From assembly GCA_965662365.1 (NCBI GenBank), contig CBFIHR010000004.1, positions 1 through 64,000 of the forward strand: 64,000 nt of DNA, given 5' to 3'. Shown piece after piece: positions 52,361-61,227 of the stretch. The position numbers and the translations under genes are program-made. Numbering within the stretch: position 1 is the first letter of the stretch; each line of letters starts with the position of its first letter. Under the pieces are notes generated by a model, which worked only from the letters and a program-made list of their open reading frames with translations, was not told the DNA's origin and made no database searches. Source of the stretch: CAWVWD01 sp965662365 (GTDB lineage: Bacteria > Bacteroidota > Bacteroidia > Chitinophagales > Saprospiraceae).

Positions 52361-52951
52361 ATGACATGGTTCAACAAGGTAAAATGGGTTTTAGCGATAT
52401 TATTAGTTTTCTTTTTGATTTTAATGACAAATCTTATTGACAGAAAGAATTTCAAAATCGTTAATGACACCGTCACGGCAATGTACGAAGATCGTATTGT
52501 TGCCAATGATTTAATATTCGAGCTGTCACTTTTGATTCATCAAAAGGAAATAGCGATTGCTCGCTCAGATACCAGTTTTTTTAATAATGAAAATGAGAAA
52601 GTTAATAAAAAAATAGATGAACTATTAGAGGCTTTTGGTAACACAAAGATGACGCCCAAAGAGACAAAAATTTATAGACGCCTCAAGGATAATTCGAACG
52701 AAAAAAATAGCATTAAGAATATTACAGATGATAATGTTGAGCTTTATAAAAAACGGATAGAAAGTATTCAGGATAATCTTTATGAACTCAATAAAATTCA
52801 GCTTCAAGAGGGCAAAAATAAAATGCTCGTCAGTAGAAAAGCTTTTGAAGGTGTCGAACTGTTTACACAGATTGAAATTTATTTGTTGATTTTTATGGCT
52901 ATTGCATTACAGTTTGTTATTTTTTATAATCCTAAAACGAAGGAAGCGTAA
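52361..52951 (+). CDS. Membrane protein with 4HB-MCP-like sensor domain, no output domain
   Basis: 196 residues. First membrane helix about 9-26, a helical extracytoplasmic segment of about 140 residues (four-helix-bundle sensor of chemoreceptors, 4HB_MCP-like), second membrane helix about 170-187, and a 9-residue cytoplasmic tail. There is no HAMP, kinase or methyl-accepting domain, so it cannot signal like a chemoreceptor by itself. It might pair with another protein. Family assignment is by architecture. Confidence 0.65.
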   Translation: MTWFNKVKWVLAILLVFFLILMTNLIDRKNFKIVNDTVTAMYEDRIVANDLIFELSLLIHQKEIAIARSDTSFFNNENEKVNKKIDELLEAFGNTKMTPKETKIYRRLKDNSNEKNSIKNITDDNVELYKKRIESIQDNLYELNKIQLQEGKNKMLVSRKAFEGVELFTQIEIYLLIFMAIALQFVIFYNPKTKEA

Positions 52952-52979
52952 ATCAATAATCCTCTAAAACCACCATCAA

Positions 52980-53013
52980 AAAAGCCTTGTTTCTTTCAAG
53001 AAACAAGGCTTTT
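52980..53013. terminator. Bidirectional terminator
   Basis: Perfect 16-bp stem (52980-52995 with 52998-53013) with a 2-nt loop and A/T ends, between the convergent 4HB gene and the amidohydrolase gene. Confidence 0.88.
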
Positions 53014-53029
53014 CTCATTAAATAATTAC

Positions 53030-54322
53030 TTACTGTCGGTCGTATTTTGCCTTAAATTTTTCATACAACGCTTTATGTTTATTATTTAAATCAATCTCAC
53101 GACCATCAATAAATGCCTGTTCGACTTCACAAGTTCGCATATCCAGAACATCGCCTTTTGAGATAAATAAAGTTGCTGATTTTCCGGTTTCTAAGGAGCC
53201 ATAAGTGTCTTCGATGCCCATGATTTCGGCAGGGTTTAGGGTAACCGCTTGCACTGCTTTTTCGTAATCTAAACCATAACCGACGGCATGACCAGCTTGA
53301 AATGGTAAATTACGTTGTTGCCACATATCGTTGATGCTTAACGCAAAATTAATTCCGGCATCACTCAAAATCTTAGGCGTTTTGAACGGCATATCGACAT
53401 CTTCATCTTCACGACTTGGCAAACGATGTGTTTGTGAAATGATCAGTGAAATATCATTTTCTTTCAAAAAGTCTGTAATCATCCAAGCGTCATTTGCACC
53501 AACTAAAACGACTTCGATGTCTTCCGCTTTTGCGAAATTCACTACTTCCATCATCGCTTTTGAAAAATCAACTCTGACATATAATGTTTTAGATTTTTCG
53601 CCATCAAGAAACAAACCTTTCATCGCTTCGAACTTTAGATTTTTTTCATCAGAAGGTTGAGCGTTGGCGTAAGCTTTTGCTTCTTTGAAGTAATCTTTAA
53701 TCGCTTGAACTTGCTCATTATAATCATCGTTCATCTTGATTTCGCCTGGTTCTGCCCACCAGCCAGTCCAAGTATAGTAGCGAGGCCACGACATCCAAAT
53801 ACCTTCATCTGTATTTACTGTTGCATCTTCCCAATTCCACGCATCTAATTGAACGACAGATGATTGTCCAGAAATACGACCACCTTGAGGCGTTATTTGT
53901 GACAATAAAACACCATTTGAGCGAATCGTTGGTGTTACTTTTGAGTCCGTATTATACGCAATAATCGAACGAATATTTGGATTAAAAAATCCAACTTCAC
54001 GATCGTCACGAGTTGCCCGGACTGCTTCAATTTCAACTAAACCCAGTTGATTATTCGGAGCGATAAATCCTGGATAGACATCTTTTCCGGTCGCATTGAT
54101 TATTGTTGCAAATGCAGTTTTGTCTGCTTTATCTGCTGTTCCTACAAACGTAATTTTTCCATTTTCAAAACCAATGGCACTATTTTCAATTGCTTCACCA
54201 GTTCCTAAATGTGCTGTTGCACCGATAATCAGAATAGACTCGGACTGCTTCGGTGCAGGTGTATTTTGGGCGTTCATTAAGAACGGAACGACCAATAATA
54301 TGTATAAAATTATTTTTTTCAT
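53030..54322 (-). CDS. Exported amidohydrolase-like protein, metal site degenerate
   Basis: 430 residues with a signal peptide (about 1-18, ending LMNAQ). Amidohydrolase (TIM-barrel) fold landmarks: GKDVYPGFIAPNNQLGLVEI near residue 95, AGHAVGYGLDYEKAVQAVTLNPAEIMGIEDTYGSLETGKSATLFI near the C-terminus. The first metal-binding motif HxH is missing: where 'GFIDxHxH' is expected the sequence is GFIAPNNQ. It may be catalytically inactive or depend on the following large paralogue, which has an intact site. The two genes are 81 nt apart and form a probable operon. Confidence 0.85.
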   Translation of the reverse strand: MKKIILYILLVVPFLMNAQNTPAPKQSESILIIGATAHLGTGEAIENSAIGFENGKITFVGTADKADKTAFATIINATGKDVYPGFIAPNNQLGLVEIEAVRATRDDREVGFFNPNIRSIIAYNTDSKVTPTIRSNGVLLSQITPQGGRISGQSSVVQLDAWNWEDATVNTDEGIWMSWPRYYTWTGWWAEPGEIKMNDDYNEQVQAIKDYFKEAKAYANAQPSDEKNLKFEAMKGLFLDGEKSKTLYVRVDFSKAMMEVVNFAKAEDIEVVLVGANDAWMITDFLKENDISLIISQTHRLPSREDEDVDMPFKTPKILSDAGINFALSINDMWQQRNLPFQAGHAVGYGLDYEKAVQAVTLNPAEIMGIEDTYGSLETGKSATLFISKGDVLDMRTCEVEQAFIDGREIDLNNKHKALYEKFKAKYDRQ

Positions 54323-54403
54323 TTTTGATAATTTAACCTTTTTGATAAAAGTCGGCGAAAATTAGCGTTTTCGGTGATGCTATCACGAATCACCGAAAAG
54401 CAT

Positions 54404-57394
54404 TTAATCCATAAAACTCCCCAATTCTAAATGACCACAGTGATACAAATGTTGTTTGTTATTACGAACAGGTTGCGTTGCTTCGCCACCGATTTTTGCG
54501 TCTAACATCTTTTGAATCAACCTTGCACGTTCTGTTTGAACTGCTGCACGTTTTGCGGCTTCTTGCTCCAAATCGTAATACAATACACCATCGACAAACG
54601 TTTTTTCTGCTCGTGCATAAACTGCCAAAGGGTTTGTTGACCACAACACAATGTCGGCATCTTTTCCAGCTTTTACACTTCCAACTCTATCGTCGATATG
54701 TAATAATTTTGCAGGATTTAGAGTCACAAATTTCCATGCTTCCTCTTCTGACAAGCCGCCGTACATAACCGCTTTTGCCGCTTCTTGATTTAAGCGTCTT
54801 GCCATTTCAGCATCATCAGAGTTGAAGGCGACTGTCACACCTTGCGAGTGCATCAATGCACCATTGTACGGAATCGCATCTAAAACTTCTGACTTATATG
54901 CCCACCAATCCGAGAATGAAGAACCACCAGCACCATGTTTTGCCATTTTGTCGGCTACTTTGTAACCCTCCAAAATATGTGTAAAAGTATTCAACACAAA
55001 GCCATGATTTTCAGCGACTTTCATCAACATATTGATTTCTGATTGTACGTAAGAATGACAAGTGACGAAACGTTCTTTATTCAAAATCTCTAATAAACAA
55101 TCCATTTCTAAATCACGACGAGTATTAATCGGGTCGGCTTTCCTCGCTGCTTCGTACTCTCTTGCACGAGTAAAATGATCTTCATAAACTTGCTCTACGC
55201 CCATTCGAGTTTGTGGGAAACGGTTACGATAATTATCGCCCCAATTTGATTGTTTGACGTTTTCGCCTAACGCAAATTTGATAAAACCATCAGCGTTTTC
55301 AAACTTCATTTGTTCAGGTGTAGCTCCCCAGCGAAACTTAATCAAGGCGGCTTGTCCACCAATCGGATTCGCTGAGCCATGCAGCAGTTGAGCGGTTGTC
55401 ACACCACCAGCCAGCTGACGATAGATATTAATATCATCAGAATTGACCACATCACCAATACGGACTTCTGCTGAAGAGTATTGCGTACCCTCGTTTACAC
55501 CTCTGCTTATCGCAATGTGTGAGTGTTCATCAATAATTCCTGAAGTCAAATGCTTACCAGTTCCATCTATTTCAATCGCTCCTCGTGCTTTTAAATCTTT
55601 ACCAACTTTTTTGATTTTTCCTGCTTCGACTAAGACATCTGTATTTTCTAAAATACCATCTGCTTCATTTGTCCAAACTGTCGCATTTTTAATCAAATAA
55701 GTTTCTTGTTTCGGTTTATTTTCCCAACCGAAAGCCGTAAACGGATAAGTCACCGCTCCTATTTTTTCGGTTGCTGCTTTTTGTCCATCGTTCTCTTGTT
55801 CCGATTTTTCGATGGCTTCGTAGCCCTTGATGTGTGTTGCCGACCAGTCAATCCAAGTTCCATCAGCTAAAGTTCCTCGTCCGGCCATATTTTCCGTCAC
55901 CAAAGTTCCTGACAAAGCTGTGATACCATTTTCGTGATTAAAACTCAAAGAAATCAAATCATTGTTAAAACGATGTTTTACTTTCAAAGTCGTACTATCG
56001 TCTATTTTTAAGGAGAATTTTAGTTTTTCTAACCCGCCAGAAACCGTCAAAGTATCCGAACGACCATTATAATTCAAGACATACGTTCCACGTAAATCTT
56101 TTGTATTTAATGCTTTCAAAACATTCGGTTGCCCTTTTACCCAGTTATGATGAATCATCATACCTTCTTCAAAAAGTCCGTCAGAAGTCACGATGAAGTT
56201 AGCGATTTTTCCCGCTTCGATGGTACCAACTTCATTGATTACACCAGCTAATTTTGCAGGTGTGAAGGTCATTGCTTTCAACGCATCTTCTTCACTTAGT
56301 CCGTGTTTAATTGCTTTTTTGATATTTTTTAAATAGTCCGATTTGTTTTTCAAACCGTCTAACGTAAAGGCGAATTCTATGTTGGCTTTCGCCAATTGTG
56401 CCGGGTTTGTTGGTGCGAGTTCCCAATGTTTCATATCGGCTAAGTCGGCCTGTAAGGCATCAAAAGGATCTTGCACGTCAAATGCCGCCGGAAAGTCAAC
56501 AGGAATCACCAAAGCGGCACCAGTCTGACGAATTGCGTCCAAACGCATATATTCATCGCCATTGCCTAAGTAAATATAATTGACCCCAAATTCCTTAGCG
56601 ATTTTATCCGCACGTAATATTTCCAAACGGTCACGAACACGGAAAAACTGCGGCAAAGCAGCATTTTTATTCCAGGCTTCTAACGATAAGTTTTTGGTCT
56701 GTTTGTAACCACTTCTTTTATACCAGTCTGCATCTAAATACGTCTGACGCAATAAGGCAATTGAACCCATCAACGACGATGGATAAGATTGCGTTGAAAC
56801 GCCTTTAGAAAATGAGAAAAATTGTCCAGCTTCTGCTTTTAAAATCGCACTATGTTCTTTCGTATTCGATAACAAAGTAAATGCACCCGTTCCACGGTTG
56901 ATACCATCTTGCTGATGTGTCAACACACCGCCGAAACCATATTTGCGTAAGCCTTCGGCTGATTTGTTATCGACCTTAAAGTCTGCTGCTGCACTAAATT
57001 CTGGCTTTAGTGCTTCGTTCCAAAGGAAAGCACCAGCTTTATTTGACAACATTTGTGGCTGCATACGAGAACGGCTGCCAACTGCTTTCGCTTTTTCTAA
57101 TCCATATTGATTATATAAATCGATAAAAGATGGATAAATATGTTTGCCATCTAAATTGACCACAATAGCACCTTTGGGTACAACAACGCTAACACCAACC
57201 GCTTCGATTTTTCCTTCTCGAATAACAAGTGTTGCATTTTCTAACGTCTGCTTGTATGAAGTGTGAATCGTTGCATTGATGAACGCATACAACCCTTCTC
57301 GATGGTCAGCAGTACCATTTTGAGGGAAGGTCGGTTGTGCGAAAACACTGATAGCAAACCATACACAAGTCAGCGAGGTAATTAGTTTTTTCAT
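54404..57394 (-). CDS. Large double amidohydrolase, exported
   Basis: 996 residues with a signal peptide (about 1-19). Two amidohydrolase-like halves. The N-terminal half (about 25-430) has the fold (AFINATIHT, HIYPSFIDLYNQYG, ALKAMTFTPAKLAGV, GTIEAGKIANFIV) but no HxH. The C-terminal half (about 560-975) retains metal ligands: DEHSHIAIS (HxH), VTTAQLLHGSANPIGG, VTCHSYVQ and AFNSDDAE (final Asp), and TLNPAKLLHIDDRVGSVKAGKDADIVLWS. Such proteins are linked to dipeptide or imidazolone-type hydrolysis; the substrate is not known. Confidence 0.87.
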   Translation of the reverse strand: MKKLITSLTCVWFAISVFAQPTFPQNGTADHREGLYAFINATIHTSYKQTLENATLVIREGKIEAVGVSVVVPKGAIVVNLDGKHIYPSFIDLYNQYGLEKAKAVGSRSRMQPQMLSNKAGAFLWNEALKPEFSAAADFKVDNKSAEGLRKYGFGGVLTHQQDGINRGTGAFTLLSNTKEHSAILKAEAGQFFSFSKGVSTQSYPSSLMGSIALLRQTYLDADWYKRSGYKQTKNLSLEAWNKNAALPQFFRVRDRLEILRADKIAKEFGVNYIYLGNGDEYMRLDAIRQTGAALVIPVDFPAAFDVQDPFDALQADLADMKHWELAPTNPAQLAKANIEFAFTLDGLKNKSDYLKNIKKAIKHGLSEEDALKAMTFTPAKLAGVINEVGTIEAGKIANFIVTSDGLFEEGMMIHHNWVKGQPNVLKALNTKDLRGTYVLNYNGRSDTLTVSGGLEKLKFSLKIDDSTTLKVKHRFNNDLISLSFNHENGITALSGTLVTENMAGRGTLADGTWIDWSATHIKGYEAIEKSEQENDGQKAATEKIGAVTYPFTAFGWENKPKQETYLIKNATVWTNEADGILENTDVLVEAGKIKKVGKDLKARGAIEIDGTGKHLTSGIIDEHSHIAISRGVNEGTQYSSAEVRIGDVVNSDDINIYRQLAGGVTTAQLLHGSANPIGGQAALIKFRWGATPEQMKFENADGFIKFALGENVKQSNWGDNYRNRFPQTRMGVEQVYEDHFTRAREYEAARKADPINTRRDLEMDCLLEILNKERFVTCHSYVQSEINMLMKVAENHGFVLNTFTHILEGYKVADKMAKHGAGGSSFSDWWAYKSEVLDAIPYNGALMHSQGVTVAFNSDDAEMARRLNQEAAKAVMYGGLSEEEAWKFVTLNPAKLLHIDDRVGSVKAGKDADIVLWSTNPLAVYARAEKTFVDGVLYYDLEQEAAKRAAVQTERARLIQKMLDAKIGGEATQPVRNNKQHLYHCGHLELGSFMD

Positions 57395-57565
57395 AATAAG
57401 GTTGATTTTGTTTATACTGTATTAAAGTAGAAGTAATCGTATATTCTATTGAATTGTTTAGATTTTTGTCTGCTCTACTTTTTTCTTAAAGGTTGTAAAT
57501 ATACAGTATGTGTTTGAAATTTAGGAAGGTTGATGTATTTTAATAGATTTAAATGAATGCAGATT

Positions 57566-58009
57566 TTATAATTCGTGGTATTCCTTTAGGTCTTTGAACA
57601 GGCTAAAACCGAATAGTGGGGATAATTCAATAGTTTGAATTGTTTTTTTGTTATAATTAATCAATCGCATCGGGTTTGGAATGACCGAAATAGAATCCCC
57701 AACTTCTAATTGGTTTTTAATATCGAATACAAATTCGGCTTTATCACCTTTAATGACACAAAAATAAACGGCTTCTGTTTTTCTGACATCATAATGAGTT
57801 GGAGTTGCTTCTGAAATATCTACCGACAGTAAACGACAATGGTTAGGCATAAGTGTATTTTGGGTTATGACACCTGAAAATTTCACATTCAAATTTTCTA
57901 AATGCTGATTAATTTTTTGTTGGTGAATGTATTGTACTGAAATAAAGGCTGTTATTACAATAGCAACTGCTGCAACTAAATACCAAACTTCTTTAAAAGC
58001 ATTCCACAT
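57566..58009 (-). CDS. Membrane-anchored protein, hypothetical
   Basis: 147 residues. N-terminal membrane helix (about 10-27), then a small beta-rich domain of about 115 residues (VKFSGVITQNT, AVYFCVIKGDKAEFVFDI, LEVGDSISVIPNPMRLINYN). Not a family I recognise. It is alone, with a long intergenic region upstream. Confidence 0.65.
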   Translation of the reverse strand: MWNAFKEVWYLVAAVAIVITAFISVQYIHQQKINQHLENLNVKFSGVITQNTLMPNHCRLLSVDISEATPTHYDVRKTEAVYFCVIKGDKAEFVFDIKNQLEVGDSISVIPNPMRLINYNKKTIQTIELSPLFGFSLFKDLKEYHEL

Positions 58010-58498
58010 TTGAATAAGTATTTTGAGATTGATAAAACTTGAAAATATAAAAAAGTTGTTGTTTTTGATTCTATTGTCTGTTTTTTATCAAGAGAAGAAG
58101 TATTAACAGCTGTTTAGGAAGGTTAGAAAAGGTAGTAAACAAGACTCAACTGTAAGATGGTTTGTTAAGATTCGTCAAAAGTTGAGACCAAAATAGATAA
58201 GTCCATTCATATAATATTGGAAATCTAAGTTTTTCATTATAACTTGCAGCGGATTTGAAGAAAAGAATATGTAACTAATTAAGAATCACGGAATAATCAT
58301 ACGCAAATATTTAGATAAAAAATTATCGAGCAACGGAATATAATAGACGGAAAGTAATAATTACCTATCAAATTAATAGCAGAAAATAGAAAGTAGTCAA
58401 GTAAAAGCTTAGGAAAAGCAGAGAATATTTGCAGGAAAATTAAAGCGACCAGAGAAAGTCATTACTCTAACTCCTCAAAGAAAAGTATCTCCCTTTTA

Positions 58499-58543
58499 TT
58501 AATTAGGAATTATGGGTCGGGAATTAGGAAACCGTTCTAATTC
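58499..58543. repeat. Heptanucleotide-type array, gaattag type
   Basis: taattag/gaattat/gggtcgg/gaattag/gaaaccg steps, and gaattag (58521-58527) pairs with ctaattc (58537-58543). Same style as the other arrays, further from the next gene (pnp at 58710). Confidence 0.6.
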
Positions 58544-58623
58544 ACACAAAATTAATTAATTTCTTTTTTTACCACTTTCAGTACAGTCATTAACGGGTTT
58601 ATTATTTTCAATATAAAGAAAAA

Positions 58624-58651
58624 CTTATGAGGTTTTGAAAACCTCGTAGGC
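58624..58651. repeat. Small palindrome with gaggtttt arms
   Basis: gaggtttt (58629-58636) pairs with aaaacctc (58638-58645), extendable with G-U pairs. I have seen similar 'acctcgtagg' palindromes between genes in other Bacteroidota, so it may be a small REP-like element. Confidence 0.5.
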
Positions 58652-58709
58652 TTAGAGTACAGTATAGAAATAACAGTGATTAATAATATAAATAAAACAA
58701 ATTTTAACA

Positions 58710-61004
58710 ATGGGAGCTAAAAAAATTCCTACTACTGTTTCCTTCAATTTGCCGTCAGGCGATGAAGTGATTATAGAAACAGGTAAATTAGCGACGCAGG
58801 CTGATGGTTCGGTCGTAGTACGTCAAGGTAATACCATGATTTTTGCCTCTGCGGTTTCTTCAAAAACGCAGCGTGAAGGTCAGTCATTTTTTCCACTATC
58901 AGTGGATTATCAAGAGAAGTTTGCAGCGGCAGGACGTATTCCTGGTAACTTCTTCAAGCGTGAAGCAAGATTATCGGATAATGAAATCTTGACTTCTCGT
59001 ATCGTTGACCGTGTGATTCGTCCATTGTTTCCTGATGGATATATGAACGACACACAAATCATTCTTAACTTAATTTCAGGGGAAGAAGATACAATTCCTG
59101 ATGTCTTAGCCGGTTTAGCTGCTTCAGCTGCTTTAACGATTTCTGATATACCTTTTGCAGGGCCGATTTCAGTTGTTCGTGTAGCTCGTATCAATGGCGA
59201 GTTTGTTGCGAATCCTAAGAAAAGTCAATTAGCGGAAGCTGATATAGATATCGTTTTGGGAGCAACGATGGAGAATGTGATGATGGTTGAAGGTGAAGCA
59301 AAGGAATGCTCTGAAGAGGATTTAGTGGCTGCTATTAAAGTTGGACACGATGCGATTCAGGCTCAATGTCAAGCACAGTTAGACCTTCGTGAGATGGTTG
59401 GAAAGCCGAAACGTGAAATCGAAGTTTATGTTGAGAACGAAGAAATCGAAGCAGAAGTTTTAGAAATCGTTAAGGAGGATATTGTCGCTATCGCAAAAGG
59501 TGCTTTACCGAAGCAAGATCGTAAAGAAGGATTTGAAAAAGTCAAAGAGAAGTTAATTGAAACCTTCACGGAAAGACATGGTGAAGAGTTCATGGAGGAT
59601 AAACAAAACGTAGATTGGATTTATCGCTACTTGGGTAAATTCAAGAAAAGTTTAGTTCGTGATGTTTTATTAGATGAGAATGTTCGTTTGGATGGTCGTA
59701 AGCCTGAAGATATTCGTCATATTTGGACGGAAACAGATTATTTACCATCTGCTCACGGTTCTGCTATTTTTACTCGTGGAGAAACTCAAGCTTTAGCAAC
59801 GGTTACTTTAGGGTCTAAGTTAGACCAAAAAATGAGTGATAATGCGTTGGATTCTTTCTACGAAAGTTTCTATTTGCATTACAACTTCCCTGCATATTCT
59901 GTAGGTGAAACCAAGCCGATGCGTGGTCCTGGTCGTCGTGAAGTTGGTCATGCGAACTTGGCTCAACGTTCATTAAAGCAAGTAATTCCTGCAGATGTAC
60001 CTTACACAATTCGTATTGTCTCGGATATTATGGAATCAAACGGTTCATCTTCAATGGCAACTGTTTGTGCTGGTTCAATGGCATTAATGGATGCAGGTAT
60101 TAATATCAAAAGTAATGTCTCGGGTATCGCTATGGGTTTAATTACAGATGGCAAACGCTTCTCTGTATTAAGTGATATTTTGGGTGATGAAGATGCGATT
60201 GGTGATATGGATTTCAAAGTAACAGGTACTAAAAACGGTATTTGTGCTTGCCAGATGGATATTAAAATCGATGGTTTACCGTATGAAGTATTGATCAAAG
60301 CCTTGTCACAAGCTCGTGAAGGTCGTTTACATATCTTAGAATTGTTAGACGCAGATATCGAAGCAGCTCGTGCAGACTTGAAACCGCATGCACCTCGTAT
60401 GGTGAAGATGGAAGTTGCTCGTGACTTTATCGGTGCGATTATTGGGCCTGGTGGTAAAGTGATTCAAGGTATTCAACGTGAACACGGTATTGTAATGAAT
60501 ATCGAAGAAGTTGATGATCATGGAGTGGTAACGATTTCTGGTAATAATCAAGAAGGGGTCGAAGCTGCAATTGCTATCGTAAAAGGTATCACAACCGTTC
60601 CTGAAGTCGGTCAAGAATATGATGGAAAAGTTGAAAAATTAGAATCATTCGGGGCTTTCGTAGAGTTCTTACCTGGAAAAACTGGTTTGGTACATATTAG
60701 CGAAATCTCTTGGCATCGTGTGGAGAACTTAGAAGACGAAATCTCTGTCGGTGATTCAATGCGGGTGAAAATCCTGGAAATCGACCAACGTTCAGGTAAA
60801 TTCCGTTTATCACGCAAAGTATTGATGGAAAAACCAGAAGGTTACGTGGAAAAACCTCGTGGCGAACGTCGTGATTCTTTCAGTCGTGACCGTAGAGGTG
60901 GCGGCCGTGATGACCGCAGACGTGACGATCGTAGAGGTGGAGGCCGTGACGATAGAAGAGGCGGACGCAATGACCGTAGAGGTCGTGATGATCGCAAACG
61001 TTAA
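58710..61004 (+). CDS. pnp: Polyribonucleotide nucleotidyltransferase (PNPase)
   Basis: 764 residues. PNPase degrades RNA 3'-5' by phosphorolysis and can add tails. Two RNase PH domains (N-terminal about 10-240 with FFPLSVDYQEKFAAAGRIPGNFFKRE; second about 330-560 with GPGRREVGHANLAQRSL and SDIMESNGSSSMATVCAGSMALMDAG), a KH domain (MVKMEVARDFIGAIIGPGGKVIQGIQ) and an S1 domain (VGQEYDGKVEKLESFGAFVEFLPGKTGLVHISEIS). The C-terminus has a Arg/Gly/Asp-rich tail of about 50 residues with RGGGRDDRR repeats, unlike the classical E. coli enzyme. Strong terminator behind. Confidence 0.97.
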   Translation: MGAKKIPTTVSFNLPSGDEVIIETGKLATQADGSVVVRQGNTMIFASAVSSKTQREGQSFFPLSVDYQEKFAAAGRIPGNFFKREARLSDNEILTSRIVDRVIRPLFPDGYMNDTQIILNLISGEEDTIPDVLAGLAASAALTISDIPFAGPISVVRVARINGEFVANPKKSQLAEADIDIVLGATMENVMMVEGEAKECSEEDLVAAIKVGHDAIQAQCQAQLDLREMVGKPKREIEVYVENEEIEAEVLEIVKEDIVAIAKGALPKQDRKEGFEKVKEKLIETFTERHGEEFMEDKQNVDWIYRYLGKFKKSLVRDVLLDENVRLDGRKPEDIRHIWTETDYLPSAHGSAIFTRGETQALATVTLGSKLDQKMSDNALDSFYESFYLHYNFPAYSVGETKPMRGPGRREVGHANLAQRSLKQVIPADVPYTIRIVSDIMESNGSSSMATVCAGSMALMDAGINIKSNVSGIAMGLITDGKRFSVLSDILGDEDAIGDMDFKVTGTKNGICACQMDIKIDGLPYEVLIKALSQAREGRLHILELLDADIEAARADLKPHAPRMVKMEVARDFIGAIIGPGGKVIQGIQREHGIVMNIEEVDDHGVVTISGNNQEGVEAAIAIVKGITTVPEVGQEYDGKVEKLESFGAFVEFLPGKTGLVHISEISWHRVENLEDEISVGDSMRVKILEIDQRSGKFRLSRKVLMEKPEGYVEKPRGERRDSFSRDRRGGGRDDRRRDDRRGGGRDDRRGGRNDRRGRDDRKR

Positions 61005-61042
61005 TTAAAAGCATAGATATTATTCGATAATATTCGATATAC

Positions 61043-61079
61043 AAAGCCTTCTGATATTTATTTATCGGAAGGCTTTTTT
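61043..61079 (+). terminator. Intrinsic terminator of pnp
   Basis: 14-nt arms (61043-61056 with 61063-61076, one mismatch), 6-nt loop, T-run. Confidence 0.85.
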
Positions 61080-61156
61080 ATTTTTCAATAAATCAATTGA
61101 GTACAGTGATTATTTGCGTTAGGCGAATAGTCATTATTTTTTAATAATTATTACAT

Positions 61157-61192
61157 AAAAAATCCCGAACCTATCGTTAGATAAATTCGGGA
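61157..61192 (-). terminator. Terminator of the universal stress protein gene
   Basis: tcccgaa (61163-61169) pairs with ttcggga (61186-61192), with an inner tatc/gata stem, and an A-run on the left giving U's on the minus strand. Confidence 0.68.
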
Positions 61193-61227
61193 GTGAATGT
61201 TTGATTCTATTTTTTATAATTGATTTT

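Larger units (their letters stand above)
58010..58709. other. Long intergenic region upstream of pnp
   Basis: 700 nt, divergent. Contains a heptad array (58499-58543) and a small palindrome (58624-58651). No rpsO gene (commonly before pnp in other phyla), no ORF and no clear promoter seen. Confidence 0.5.

Noticed and set aside
58010..58709. A missing rpsO gene or a riboswitch upstream of pnp
   Set aside because: No S15-like frame and no recognisable riboswitch fold. The region holds only the heptad array and a small palindrome.
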